DNA of 64,000 bases from Sanguibacter inulinus. Lineage in GTDB: Bacteria; Actinomycetota; Actinomycetes; Actinomycetales; Cellulomonadaceae. Position numbers and translations under genes: made by a program. The notes below the pieces were generated by a model. It searched no databases. It was not told the origin of the DNA and saw nothing but the letters and a program-made list of their open reading frames with translations. This document shows, piece by piece, positions 44,989-54,024 of this stretch. The stretch is from positions 101,860-165,859 of the forward strand of contig NZ_JACBYE010000004.1 of the NCBI RefSeq assembly GCF_013415325.1. Direction: 5' to 3'. Each line of letters starts with the position of its first letter. Positions within the stretch are counted from its first letter, which is position 1.

Positions 44989-45939
44989 GTGACCGACGAG
45001 CCAGGACAGCCCACCGACACCAGCCCGTCTCCGACGCTCGCCCGCGTCGTCGACCTGCTCGACACGCGCTACCCGCCGTCGACCGCCGAAGACTGGGACG
45101 CCGTCGGGCTCGTCGTCGGCGCCCCGCAGCGCCGGGTGCGCCGCGTGCTCTTCGCCGTCGACCCCGTCGCGGACGTCGTCGACGAGGCCGTCGCCTGGGG
45201 TGCCGACCTCGTCGTCACCCACCACCCCCTCCTGCTCAAGGGCGTCCACTCGGTCGCCGCCACGACGGTCAAGGGCTCGGTCGTCCACAGTCTCGTCGAG
45301 GCCGGGTGCGCGCTCTACGTCGCGCACACCAACGGCGACGCCGCCGAGCGCGGCGTCAACGACGCGCTCGCAGACCTCTTGGGGGTCGTCGACCGCCGGC
45401 CGCTCGACCCGCACGAGCCCGGTGCGGCGACAGGCCTCGGGCGGGTCGGTCGCCTCGCCGCCCCCACGACGCTGCGGGCCTTCACCGAGCACGTCGCGGC
45501 TGTCCTGCCCGCGACGGCCCAGGGCGTCCGGGTCGCCGGTGACCTCGACGCGACGGTCGAGACCGTCGCCGTGCTCGGCGGCTCGGGCGACTCCTTCATC
45601 GGTGCCGCGCGCGCTGCCGGGGCCGACGTCTACGTCACCTCCGACCTCAAGCACCACGGGGTGTCCGAGGCCCGCGAGCAGGCGCGCCTCGACGCTCTGG
45701 CAGCGGGAGCACCGGCGGGCAGCGGCACGCCGTTCCTGATCGACACCGCGCACTTCGCGAGCGAGTGGCCCTGGCTGGCCTACGCAGCCGAGGACCTCGT
45801 GCACGACTGCACCGCCGACGGCACTACGGTGGTGACCAGAGTCAGCGTCCTGCGCACCGACCCGTGGACCGCACGGTTCGGCTCGCCTGACGCCGACGAC
45901 CTGACCTCTGAAGACCCAACGGAAGGACACCAGCTGTGA
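44989..45939 (+). CDS. Nif3-like dinuclear metal centre protein
   Basis: A 316-residue Nif3/YqfO family protein (GTP cyclohydrolase I type 2-like). The metal-binding signatures are DLVVTHHPLLLKG (two His), THSNGDAAERGVND-like AHTNGDAAERGVND and, near the end, IDTAHFASEW. Members form hexameric toroids with two metal ions per subunit and their exact reaction is uncertain. The start is GTG. It is the first gene of a three-gene operon with a zinc-ribbon coiled-coil protein and a histidine phosphatase, an arrangement shared with Mycobacterium. Confidence 0.85.
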   Translation: MTDEPGQPTDTSPSPTLARVVDLLDTRYPPSTAEDWDAVGLVVGAPQRRVRRVLFAVDPVADVVDEAVAWGADLVVTHHPLLLKGVHSVAATTVKGSVVHSLVEAGCALYVAHTNGDAAERGVNDALADLLGVVDRRPLDPHEPGAATGLGRVGRLAAPTTLRAFTEHVAAVLPATAQGVRVAGDLDATVETVAVLGGSGDSFIGAARAAGADVYVTSDLKHHGVSEAREQARLDALAAGAPAGSGTPFLIDTAHFASEWPWLAYAAEDLVHDCTADGTTVVTRVSVLRTDPWTARFGSPDADDLTSEDPTEGHQL

Positions 45940-46685
45940 CCAAGGCCCCTGTCGAGGACCAGCGCCGACTCCTGGACGTCCAGGCGCTCGACACCCGAGC
46001 CCAGCAGCTCGTGCACCGTCGCACCACGCTCCCCGCGCTCGCGACGGTCAAGGAGATCGACGGACAGCTCGCCGACCTCAACAGCGCTCTGGTCGCGTCG
46101 AGGACCGCTGCGAGCGACCTCCGCCGCGAGCTCGCCAAGGCCGAGGGCGACGTCGAGCAGGTGCGCACGCGTGCCACCCGCAACCAGCAGCGCCTCGACT
46201 CGGGCGCCGTCGGCGCCAAGGACGCACAGGCCCTCGTGAGCGAGCTCGAGTCGCTCGGCCGCCGCCAGGAGGCGCTCGAAGAGGTCGAGCTCGAAGTCAT
46301 GGAACGTCTCGAGGCGCACGAGGACACCCTCGCCAAGCTCGACGAGGCGCACCAGAAGACCGCCGACGCGAAGGCCGCCGCCCTCGCCGAGGTCGACGCC
46401 CAGACCGCGGAGATCAACGCCCAGCTCGAGGTCGTCCAGGCTGACCGTGCGAAGGCCGTCGACGGGCTCGACGCCGCGCTCGTCACGCTCTACGACAAGA
46501 TCCGCACGCAGCTCGGTGGCCAGGGTGCCGCAGCGCTGCGCGGCGGTCGTTGCGAGGGCTGCCAGCTCGACATGAACCAGACCGACCTCTCGGCGATCCG
46601 TGCCGCAGCCCCTGAGGACGTCGTGCGCTGCGAAGAGTGCGGGCGCATCCTGGTCCGTATCAAGGACGACCGCCCGAAGGAGTGA
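45936..46685 (+). CDS. C4-type zinc-ribbon coiled-coil protein
   Basis: A 249-residue protein of the CT398-like/DUF164 group. A long coiled-coil (about 10-175) is followed by a zinc ribbon with four cysteines: CEGC near 205 and CEEC near 230. The family is proposed to act as a scaffold or nucleic-acid binder. Its start overlaps the Nif3 gene by four bases (GTGA), and it is followed two bases later by the phosphatase, so all three are co-translated. Confidence 0.8.
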   Translation: MTKAPVEDQRRLLDVQALDTRAQQLVHRRTTLPALATVKEIDGQLADLNSALVASRTAASDLRRELAKAEGDVEQVRTRATRNQQRLDSGAVGAKDAQALVSELESLGRRQEALEEVELEVMERLEAHEDTLAKLDEAHQKTADAKAAALAEVDAQTAEINAQLEVVQADRAKAVDGLDAALVTLYDKIRTQLGGQGAAALRGGRCEGCQLDMNQTDLSAIRAAAPEDVVRCEECGRILVRIKDDRPKE

Positions 46686-46687
46686 CG

Positions 46688-47491
46688 ATGAACCAGACGC
46701 CGGAGACCACCGGGGGAGCAGGACCGCGTGAGCCGGGAGAGACGATGACCCCCGACGAGGCTGCCGATCACCAGGTCTCCGGCGGGGACGTCGGCCACAC
46801 CCGGCTCCAGGTCGCCCGCCCGACGGGTGCGACGTACCGCCCTGACACCGACGAGCCGCTCACCGCGATCCTCATCAGGCACGGCGTCACGCCCCACACG
46901 ACGAGCGGTGCGTACTCGGGCGGCGGGGTCCCCGGACCGAGCCTGAGCGGGCACGGCCGGATCCAGGCCGCGCAGGCCGCCGACCTGGTGCACCGCATCG
47001 GACGGCAGATCTGGCCGGACGTCCCGCGTGCCACGTCGATCGTCGCCTCCCCGATGATCCGCACGCAGGAGACCGCGACGGCGATCAGCCGCCGCCTCGG
47101 CCGCGCTGTGGTGACCGACCCGCGTCTGGCCGAGGGCGACTTCGGCGAGTGGGAGGGGCTGACCTCCGACGAGATCGAAGAGCGGTGGCCCGGTCAGCTG
47201 CGCGACTGGCACGAGACCGGCACCTTCGCGATCCCCGGGGGAGAGTCCATCGCCCAGACCGGGCAGCGCCTCGCAGGAGCGATGGACGACCTCATCGCGA
47301 GCAGCCTCGGCAAGACCGTCGTCGTGGTCTCGCACGCCGTCGCCCTGCGATCGGTGATCGGGACGGCCTTCGGGGCGCCGGCCTCGCAGTGGCACCGCAT
47401 CCGGATCGCCCCGGCGTCGGTGAGCATGATCCGGTACTGGGCCGACGGCACGTCGGAGATCACCGCGATCGGCATCCCGCCCGAGATCTGA
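46688..47491 (+). CDS. Histidine phosphatase-family protein (RNase HI domain absent)
   Basis: A 267-residue histidine phosphatase. The catalytic motif LIRHG is near residue 62 (histidine nucleophile), the second arginine is in ASPMIRTQET, and the second histidine is in VVVSHAVALRSVIG near 218. In Mycobacterium the gene at this place encodes RNase HI fused to this phosphatase domain; here only about 55 polar residues precede the phosphatase, so the RNase domain is missing. AAGGAG is six bases before the ATG. Confidence 0.8.
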   Translation: MNQTPETTGGAGPREPGETMTPDEAADHQVSGGDVGHTRLQVARPTGATYRPDTDEPLTAILIRHGVTPHTTSGAYSGGGVPGPSLSGHGRIQAAQAADLVHRIGRQIWPDVPRATSIVASPMIRTQETATAISRRLGRAVVTDPRLAEGDFGEWEGLTSDEIEERWPGQLRDWHETGTFAIPGGESIAQTGQRLAGAMDDLIASSLGKTVVVVSHAVALRSVIGTAFGAPASQWHRIRIAPASVSMIRYWADGTSEITAIGIPPEI

Positions 47492-47495
47492 CCGG

Positions 47496-48251
47496 TCAGC
47501 GCCCGCGCAGCGCGAGCCGCCAGGTCTCCTCGTGCGCGCGGGCGTACCGGGTGGCCTCGAGCCAGTGCGCGCCGTGGCCTGCGGTGTACATGGTGCCCCA
47601 GGGCTCGCGGCCCGTCTCGTGCGCAGAGCGCAGCAGCTCGTGCATCGCGGCGGCGCGCCGCCCGAGCGCCTGCGGGAGCTCGTCCCGGAGCCTCTGGTCG
47701 GCCCCGTATCCCTCGACGAAGGCTGCCAGTCCGGCGGCGGCCTCGTCAGGGTCGATCCTGGAGTCGTTGATCGTGAAGGACTGGGCGGCGTAGGCGAGGT
47801 CCCACAGCCGGGTGCTCGGCCCGGCCCCGTCCCAGTCGATGAACACCCACCGCTCACCGACGATCAGGTTCCAGGGTGCGAGGTCGTTGTGGCACACGAG
47901 GTCCGCGCCTATGGTCGGGAGCAGGTTCTCCCACGGGACCGCCGGTTCGGGGACGAGGTCGCGGGTCGCGTCGTGGATCGACCTGACCAGCCGTCCGACG
48001 CGGGCGAGCTCCTCGTCGGTCAGCGGCGGGGAGTCCATGGCGAGCGTCCCCGGGACCATCTCGAGCACCTGGCGGCCCTGGTCGTCCTGGCCGAGGACCT
48101 CGGGGACGTCGACACCAGCCGTGCGGACCCGTCGCATCACCTCGTGGACGGCGGGCGTCGCGGCGGTCCACGGCTTGCGGACCGTCGCCCCGACGCGCAC
48201 GACGCCCTGCGACGCGTTGCCCCCGGACAGCGGCTCTTCGGTGTCGGTCAT
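47496..48251 (-). CDS. Aminoglycoside phosphotransferase-family kinase
   Basis: A 251-residue APH/choline-kinase-like protein. The N-lobe has VVRVGATVRKPW (lysine-type nucleotide contact), and the C-lobe has the Brenner motif VCHNDLAPWNLIV followed by the metal-binding IDWDGAGPSTRLWDLAY. Such proteins phosphorylate hydroxylated small molecules; antibiotic resistance cannot be inferred. It is convergent with the phosphatase gene, four bases apart, and divergent from ppk2. Confidence 0.8.
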   Translation of the reverse strand: MTDTEEPLSGGNASQGVVRVGATVRKPWTAATPAVHEVMRRVRTAGVDVPEVLGQDDQGRQVLEMVPGTLAMDSPPLTDEELARVGRLVRSIHDATRDLVPEPAVPWENLLPTIGADLVCHNDLAPWNLIVGERWVFIDWDGAGPSTRLWDLAYAAQSFTINDSRIDPDEAAAGLAAFVEGYGADQRLRDELPQALGRRAAAMHELLRSAHETGREPWGTMYTAGHGAHWLEATRYARAHEETWRLALRGR

Positions 48252-48366
48252 CCTCTGAGGCTAACGGCGTCTCCCGGCCGGGCCGTGCAGGCGGGCGGGG
48301 GTGCATGATGGGTCGCAGCACGACACGTCGGCCCTGCTCGTGGGCCCGCACCGAGGAGGACGTCCG

Positions 48367-49287
48367 ATGGCGAACGACACCAGCTCATCCCGCTCCCGCC
48401 GCTCGAAGGCGACCGAGCCAGTCCCGGCCACGGAGGCCGGCGACGTCCACGTCCCCGGAGGTCCGCAGGACACGGGCGACGACTCTCCGCCGAAGCTGCC
48501 CAAGCTCAAGAAGTCCGTCTACGAGGCAGAGCTGTTCAGGCTGCAGTCCGAGCTCGTCAAGCTCCAGGAGTGGGTGCGCGAGTCGGGCGAGCGGCTGGTG
48601 ATCGTCTTCGAGGGGCGCGACGCCGCGGGCAAGGGCTCGGCGATCAAGCGCGTCACGCAGTACCTCAACTCGCGGCACGTGCGCGTCGCCGCGCTGCCGG
48701 CACCGACCGAGCGGCAGAAGTCGCAGTGGTACTTCCAGAAGTACGTCGAGCACCTTCCGGCCGCGGGCGAGATCGTCCTCTTCGACAGGTCCTGGTACAA
48801 CAGGGCGGGCGTCGAGAGGGTCATGGGCTTCTGCACGCCTGCCGAGCACAAGCGCTTCATGGCGCAGTGCCCGGTGTTCGAGCAGCTGCTCATCGACGAC
48901 GGCATCATGCTCCGCAAGTACTGGTTCTCCGTCTCGGACGCCGAGCAGGAGAAGCGTTTTGCGTCGCGGCTCGAAGACCCGATGCGGCAGTGGAAGCTGT
49001 CGCCGATGGATCTCGAGTCGATCGCCCGCTGGGAGGACTACTCCCGCGCGAAGGACGACATGTTCATCCACACCGACACCCCGGCCTCGCCGTGGTTCGT
49101 GGTCGAGAGCGAGGACAAGAAGCGGTCGCGGATCAACATGATCTCCCACCTGCTCTCGACGGTGCCCTACGAAGAGGTGACCCACCCGCCGATCTCCCTG
49201 CCCGAGCGCCCGGCGTCGACCGGCTACAGGCGCACCCCGCGCGAGCTCCAGACCTACGTGCCGGACCACGCGTCGACGCTGGGGTGA
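48367..49287 (+). CDS. ppk2: Polyphosphate kinase 2 (PPK2 family)
   Basis: A 306-residue single-domain PPK2 enzyme, which phosphorylates nucleoside diphosphates with polyphosphate. Walker A FEGRDAAGKGS at residues 81-91, then QWYFQKYVEHLPAAGEIVLFDRSWYNRAGVERVMGFC containing Walker B and the RSWYNR lid motif. The N-terminal 55 residues are Ser/Arg/Pro-rich and disordered. It is of the class I type by length and motif. AGGAGG seven bases before ATG 48367 decides the start; the upstream start at 48301 has none. Confidence 0.9.
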   Translation: MANDTSSSRSRRSKATEPVPATEAGDVHVPGGPQDTGDDSPPKLPKLKKSVYEAELFRLQSELVKLQEWVRESGERLVIVFEGRDAAGKGSAIKRVTQYLNSRHVRVAALPAPTERQKSQWYFQKYVEHLPAAGEIVLFDRSWYNRAGVERVMGFCTPAEHKRFMAQCPVFEQLLIDDGIMLRKYWFSVSDAEQEKRFASRLEDPMRQWKLSPMDLESIARWEDYSRAKDDMFIHTDTPASPWFVVESEDKKRSRINMISHLLSTVPYEEVTHPPISLPERPASTGYRRTPRELQTYVPDHASTLG

Positions 49288-49305
49288 GTCGCGGAGGACT
49301 GCGAC

Positions 49306-49344
49306 GGCGCTGCGCTGAGGAGCGCGGCGCCGGACGGCGTCCGG
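49306..49344. terminator. Double hairpin between ppk2 and yaaA
   Basis: GGCGCTGCGCT (49306-49316) pairs with AGCGCGGCGCC (49321-49331) with one wobble, and CCGGAC (49330-49335) pairs with GTCCGG (49339-49344). It lies between convergent stops, so it can serve both. Confidence 0.65.
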
Positions 49345-49345
49345 A

Positions 49346-50122
49346 TCAGGCGACGACGAGCTCGAGGGTCGACGCTCCGTGCTTGCCGTCGATCAGCGTC
49401 GCGTCGAGCAGCGCCCCGCCGACGAGCTCGTGCGCGGCCTTGAGGACCTCCTCGGCTGTGCGCGGCTGCTCACCCTCGCGGGTGAGCAGGTGGCGGGTCA
49501 GTACCCCGCGAGTGTGCTTGGCGTTGTGGGAGACGACAGACCGTTTCCCGTCGAGCTCGCGCAGCACGCGGACGCTCACCCAGTCGGTGCCCTTCGCGGG
49601 CTTCCACGCGGCGAGGTAGGCGGCCGAGCGGCAGTCGACCACGACGTCGCCGGTCGCGAGCGGGCTCAGCACCTTCTCGAGGTGGGGCCGCCACGTCGGG
49701 GCCAGCGGGCCGACGCCCGGGAGGTCGGTGCCCATCGACAACCTGTAGGCGGGGATCACGTCGTCAGGGGAGACCGCACCCCAGAGGGCTGAGACCGTGC
49801 GGACCGAGGCTGCGGCCAGCGCAGCCTGCTCGACGGGGAGGTCGTCGAGCCCGGCGGCCGCGTAGAGGACCCCCGTGTAGACGGTCGCGGCCCGAGCGGC
49901 CGGCTCGGAGTCGAGCCGGGTGTTGCGGGCGACGTCCTCGGCCAGGCTCGGGCCGACGCCGAGGACGTCGAGGGCATTCTTGCGGGCGCTGACCTTGGCG
50001 AGGGCCCGCATGACCTTCGTGCGGTGCCGGGTGAGCGACGGGGCGCTCAGGGCGGCGAGGTCGACGGGCGTCCCTGCGGTCGCCGGAGACTTGCCTTCAG
50101 ACGGGGGCAGCAGGATCAGCAC
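49346..50122 (-). CDS. yaaA: YaaA-family peroxide-stress protein
   Basis: A 258-residue YaaA/DUF328 protein. The start MLILLPPSEGKS is the family signature, and the later SHNAKHTRGVLTRHLL matches the conserved FxxKxxRG helix-hairpin segment. In E. coli YaaA limits free iron and DNA damage during peroxide stress. It ends at the ppk2 terminator and stands alone on the minus strand. Confidence 0.85.
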   Translation of the reverse strand: MLILLPPSEGKSPATAGTPVDLAALSAPSLTRHRTKVMRALAKVSARKNALDVLGVGPSLAEDVARNTRLDSEPAARAATVYTGVLYAAAGLDDLPVEQAALAAASVRTVSALWGAVSPDDVIPAYRLSMGTDLPGVGPLAPTWRPHLEKVLSPLATGDVVVDCRSAAYLAAWKPAKGTDWVSVRVLRELDGKRSVVSHNAKHTRGVLTRHLLTREGEQPRTAEEVLKAAHELVGGALLDATLIDGKHGASTLELVVA

Positions 50123-50170
50123 CCGGAGAAGTCTAGTCAGCGGCGAGAGGTGGGGACGCCCGTCGTCGGC

Positions 50171-50500
50171 TCAGCAGCAGCGGGCGACGGGTGCCCGCTC
50201 CGCCTCGTCGGTCCGCTGCCGCCAGAACGCCCGCTCGGTCAGCGGTTCGACGCCCGGGTGGAGCGCCTCGTGCCGGGCGACGTATTTGGCGTAGGCGGTG
50301 TCGCCCATGAGCTCGTGCACGTACCACCGGATGCCGGAGGCGGCCCGGGTCACGTGGTGCCAGGACTGGCGGAGCAGACGGGTGACGGGGCTCCGCCGGG
50401 ACGCCGGGTCGTGAGCCGCGGCGTTCGACCCTGTCGTCGCGTCGACGTCGTGAGCGACGACCTCGGGGTCCGTCCCCTGCGCACCTCCCACGCTGCTCAT
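50171..50500 (-). CDS. YbdD/YjiX-family small protein
   Basis: A 109-residue protein of the YbdD/DUF466 family, almost always encoded after cstA. The conserved part is IRWYVHELMGDTAYAKYVARHEALHPGVEPLTERAFWRQRTDEAERAPVARCC; the C-terminal RCC is typical. The first 40 residues are extra and disordered. Its start overlaps the cstA stop by four bases. It probably assists CstA in peptide/pyruvate uptake. Confidence 0.85.
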   Translation of the reverse strand: MSSVGGAQGTDPEVVAHDVDATTGSNAAAHDPASRRSPVTRLLRQSWHHVTRAASGIRWYVHELMGDTAYAKYVARHEALHPGVEPLTERAFWRQRTDEAERAPVARCC

Positions 50501-52863
50501 CGTCCCGCCTGGTCGTGTCCGTCGGAGCCGCCGGGCGAGCGACCACCGGGACCGTCACCACCGTGACCGCCGCGCCTTGGCGCCGGTCCTGCGGATGCCG
50601 CGACCTCCGCCTCGAGCTCCTTCTCTGCTGGCGTCGCGAGCAGGTGCTGCGGTGCGAAGAGCGAGGACTCCTCGAAGGGGTCCTCCGAGGTCGTGACCTC
50701 CCCAGGGGACCTCAGTGCGACCCAGATCGCCCGTGCCGCCGTGACGAGCAGCGCGGCGACCATGAGCACGAAGATGATCGACAGCGTCCCCTGGACCGTG
50801 GTGTTCCGCACGACGGCCTCGGCGTCGGCGAGAGCCACCGCGTCGGTGAACTCGCCGGCGGCGATGCGGTCCTGGTAGAGCGAGCGCTGTGCGAAGTATC
50901 CGATCGCTGGGACGTCGGAGAAGATCTTCTGCCACGACGCCGTGAAGGTCACGACCACGTCCCACACGAGCGGCACGAGCGGGATCCACACCCACCGCAC
51001 GTACCCGCGGCGCACGACCATCACGGTGACGATGGTCAGCGCGGCGGCGGCGAGCAGCTGGTTCGCGATGCCGAACAGCGGGAAGAGCGTCCGGATCCCG
51101 CCGAGGGGGTCTGTCACGCCCATCATGAGCAGTGCACCCCACGCTCCGACGACCACAGCGGTCGACAACCAGCTGCCGAGCCGCCACGAGGGGTTGCGGA
51201 ACCGCGGAACCCAGTTGCCGAGAGAGTCCGAGAGCATGAACCGCGCGACCCGGGTGCCGGCGTCGACCGTCGTGAGGATGAACAGGGCCTCGAACATGAT
51301 CGCGAAGTGGTACCAGAACGACATCATCGCCTTGCCGCCGAACACGTTGTGCAAGATGTTCGCCATGCCGACGGCGAGGGTCGGAGCGCCACCGGTCTTG
51401 GAGACCACCGAGGGCTCGCCGACGTCGGAGGCGACGGCGTCGAGAGCCTCGGCCCCGGTGAGCGTCACGAGCTCACCGTCGATCTCGGTCTCCCACGACA
51501 CCTCGACGGGCTCGCCCGCGATGTCGGTGATCCCGAGACCGTCGACGGCCTCGACAGCCCCCTGGGTGGTGCCCTGCGTCATGGCCTCGGGCATGTTCAT
51601 CGCGAAGTACACGCCCTGGTTGAGCGAGATCGCGGCGACGAGCGCCATGATCGCCACGAAGGACTCCATGAGCATGCCGCCGTAGCCGATGAGCCTGACC
51701 TGCGACTCCTTCTGCACCATCTTGGGCGTGGTGCCTGAGGCGACCGTCGCGTGCAGCCCTGAGAGCGCCCCGCAGGCGATGGTGATGAACAAGAAGGGGA
51801 ACAGCGAACCCGAGAACACCGGTCCCTCGCCGTTGCTCGCGAACTCGGTGACCGCGGGCATCTGGACCATCGGCATGACGACGACGATGCCTGCGGCGAG
51901 CACGAGGATCGTGCCGACCTTCATGAACGTCGACAGGTAGTCGCGCGGGGTGAGCAGCAACCACACGGGCAGCACTGCGGCTCCGAAGCCGTAGATGATG
52001 AGCGCCCAGGTCAGAGCGACGGGAGAGAGGTGGAACACCTCGCCGAAGGAGCTCTCGGCGACGTAACGACCGCCGACGATCGCCGCGATGAGCAGCACGA
52101 AGCCGACGAGCGAGATCTCGGTGACCCGCCCAGGCCGGATGAACCGCAGGTACACGCCCATGAACAGCGCGATCGGGATGGTGCAGCCGATCGAGAACAC
52201 ACCCCACGGGCTCTCGGCGAGGGCGTTGACGACCACGAGGGCGAGGACCGCCAGGACGATCATCATCATGACGAAGACGACGACCATCGCGATGGTCCCG
52301 CCCACCCGGCCGATCTCGTCGCGAGCCATCTGACCGAGCGACCGGCCGCCGCGCCGCAGCGAGAAGAACAGTACGAGCATGTCTTGCACGCCGCCCGCGA
52401 CGACCACGCCGAAGATGATCCACATGGTCCCCGGCAGGTACCCCATCTGTGCCGCGAGGACAGGCCCGACGAGCGGCCCGGCGCCGGCGATCGCGGCGAA
52501 GTGGTGGCCGAAGAGCACCCGACGGTCGGTCGGGTCGAAGTCCTTGCCGTTGTCGATCCGCTCGGCAGGTGTAGCCCGGCGGTCGTCAGGACGCATGAGG
52601 CGACGCTCGATGAAGCGCGCGTAGAACCTGTAGGCGAAGGAGTACGTGCAGACCGACGCGACGATGAACCAGATCGTGTTGACCTGCTCACCGCGGACGA
52701 TCGCGATCATGGTCCAGCCCAGACCTCCGAGCAGACCGATCGCGACCCAGAGGGCGATCTTCGGCGGGGTCCACCGATGCTTCTCGACGATCCCGACAGG
52801 GGCGCCGGCATCGTTGCGCAGCACCTCAGGGGCGGAGTCTGGGTCGGTCAGGGAGGTCGTCAT
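50497..52863 (-). CDS. cstA: CstA-family pyruvate/peptide transporter
   Basis: A 788-residue membrane protein of the CstA carbon-starvation family with about 16-18 helices. Typical segments include FGHHFAAIAGAGPLVGPVLAAQMGYLPGTMWIIFGVVVAGGVQDMLVLFFSLRRGGRSLGQMARDEIG and GTRVARFMLSDSLGNWVPRFRNPSWR. CstA proteins import pyruvate or peptides during carbon starvation. An acidic external loop (about residues 440-510) and a 60-residue C-terminal tail make it longer than E. coli CstA (701). It is the first gene of an operon with a YbdD-type gene. Confidence 0.9.
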   Translation of the reverse strand: MTTSLTDPDSAPEVLRNDAGAPVGIVEKHRWTPPKIALWVAIGLLGGLGWTMIAIVRGEQVNTIWFIVASVCTYSFAYRFYARFIERRLMRPDDRRATPAERIDNGKDFDPTDRRVLFGHHFAAIAGAGPLVGPVLAAQMGYLPGTMWIIFGVVVAGGVQDMLVLFFSLRRGGRSLGQMARDEIGRVGGTIAMVVVFVMMMIVLAVLALVVVNALAESPWGVFSIGCTIPIALFMGVYLRFIRPGRVTEISLVGFVLLIAAIVGGRYVAESSFGEVFHLSPVALTWALIIYGFGAAVLPVWLLLTPRDYLSTFMKVGTILVLAAGIVVVMPMVQMPAVTEFASNGEGPVFSGSLFPFLFITIACGALSGLHATVASGTTPKMVQKESQVRLIGYGGMLMESFVAIMALVAAISLNQGVYFAMNMPEAMTQGTTQGAVEAVDGLGITDIAGEPVEVSWETEIDGELVTLTGAEALDAVASDVGEPSVVSKTGGAPTLAVGMANILHNVFGGKAMMSFWYHFAIMFEALFILTTVDAGTRVARFMLSDSLGNWVPRFRNPSWRLGSWLSTAVVVGAWGALLMMGVTDPLGGIRTLFPLFGIANQLLAAAALTIVTVMVVRRGYVRWVWIPLVPLVWDVVVTFTASWQKIFSDVPAIGYFAQRSLYQDRIAAGEFTDAVALADAEAVVRNTTVQGTLSIIFVLMVAALLVTAARAIWVALRSPGEVTTSEDPFEESSLFAPQHLLATPAEKELEAEVAASAGPAPRRGGHGGDGPGGRSPGGSDGHDQAGR

Positions 52864-52957
52864 CGAAGCTCCTTCGCTCAGCGCGCACCGGTGAGGTGCG
52901 GTCCTGGAGGAAGGCTAGCCGACGTGGACGAGATGTGCGCTTCGTGTGTGAATCGTC

Positions 52958-53509
52958 CTATCGCACCCGACCGAGGGCGAGCGCCGCGTACATGAGCGCG
53001 GCGACCGTCTCGCCGTCGGTGATCGTCCCGTCCCGGACGAGGTCCAGGGCCTGTGCCCACGGGACCGTCCGCGTCCCGACGATGCCCTCCTCCGCCTGCT
53101 CGTGCGCCTGCGCGGAGGGGCGCAGGCCCCGTGCGAGGAACACGTGCTCTGGGGCGTGGCACACGCCGTTGAGCGTGAGCATCGAGCCGATGGGCTCCCA
53201 CGAGTCGGCCTCGAGCCCGGTCTCCTCGCGCAGCTCGCGCTGCGCGGCGAGCAGCAGGTCTTCACCGTCGGAGCCGCCCGCCGGGACCTCGAGCGACATC
53301 TGGCCGATGGTGTAGCGCTCGAGCTCGACGAGCACCACCTCGTCGTCGTCCGTGAGGGCGACGACGAACACCGCAGGGTTGCGGATCTCGACGACGCCGT
53401 AGATGCCTTCGGAGCCGTCAGGCCTCTCGACGGCGTCTTCGCGGACCCGGATCCACGGGTTCTCGTACGCGACGGTCGACGACAGCGTCGTCCAAGCAGA
53501 GGTGGTCAT
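52958..53509 (-). CDS. NUDIX hydrolase (ADP-ribose pyrophosphatase-like)
   Basis: A 183-residue NUDIX protein. The NUDIX box reads GGSDGEDLLLAAQRELREETGLEADSW (GX5EX7REUXEEXGU form, residues about 80-106), and the preceding LVELERYTIGQMSLEVPAG matches ADP-ribose/nudix pyrophosphatases. It probably cleans up nucleoside-diphosphate sugars. ATG 53509 is chosen since GAGAGG lies about eight bases upstream; the frame is open 16 codons more. The DUF7832-like gene ends 12 bases upstream, so the two may be an operon. Confidence 0.8.
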   Translation of the reverse strand: MTTSAWTTLSSTVAYENPWIRVREDAVERPDGSEGIYGVVEIRNPAVFVVALTDDDEVVLVELERYTIGQMSLEVPAGGSDGEDLLLAAQRELREETGLEADSWEPIGSMLTLNGVCHAPEHVFLARGLRPSAQAHEQAEEGIVGTRTVPWAQALDLVRDGTITDGETVAALMYAALALGRVR

Positions 53510-53520
53510 CGTCAGGCCTC

Positions 53521-53976
53521 TCAGCTGAGGAACGCAGGACGGCCGTCGTGCAGCCACTGCTCGTAGCGGTAGGAGATCATCGGACCGACGCGGTCGTAGC
53601 TGTCCTGGGTGTCCGGCACCTTGTACAGGGTGTCGATCCCGGGGACGTCCGAGAAGGCCTCTGCGTAGTCGGACAGGAAGGTGACGTCCCCGCCGGCGCC
53701 CTCGTAGTACGCCATCGCGAAGTCCGCGCCGGTCTTCGACAGGACAGCGTCCCCCAGCTGACCGTCGAACCAGGTGAGCAGGAACTCCGCACCGGACATG
53801 GTGCCCGCCTGCACGGCGAAGATGTCCTCAGGTGCGTCGGCGAAGACCTCGTCCGAGAGGTGCTGCGCCCGGATCAACCAGGTGAGGAACATGCCGATGT
53901 GCGTCGCACCGGCCTCGGGTGGGAGACCCGCGGGGAAGTCTCCCTCGGTGTGCCAGGAGGCGTCGTCGAACTTCAT
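53521..53976 (-). CDS. DUF7832-like small protein
   Basis: A 151-residue soluble acidic protein. The start MKFDDASWHTEGDFPAGLPPEAGATHIGMFLTWLI is characteristic of a small family with this exact pattern (DUF7832, named from memory). The rest is helical with GAEFLLTWFDGQLGDAVLS and a C-terminal W/Y-rich helix. The role is unknown; similar proteins appear as immunity-like orphans. ATG 53976 is chosen by this N-terminal pattern. It is upstream of the NUDIX gene. Confidence 0.7.
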   Translation of the reverse strand: MKFDDASWHTEGDFPAGLPPEAGATHIGMFLTWLIRAQHLSDEVFADAPEDIFAVQAGTMSGAEFLLTWFDGQLGDAVLSKTGADFAMAYYEGAGGDVTFLSDYAEAFSDVPGIDTLYKVPDTQDSYDRVGPMISYRYEQWLHDGRPAFLS

Positions 53977-54024
53977 GCACACAATCCTTGCACGGGTCCC
54001 CGGCGCGCCCCTAAGGTCGCCCGC

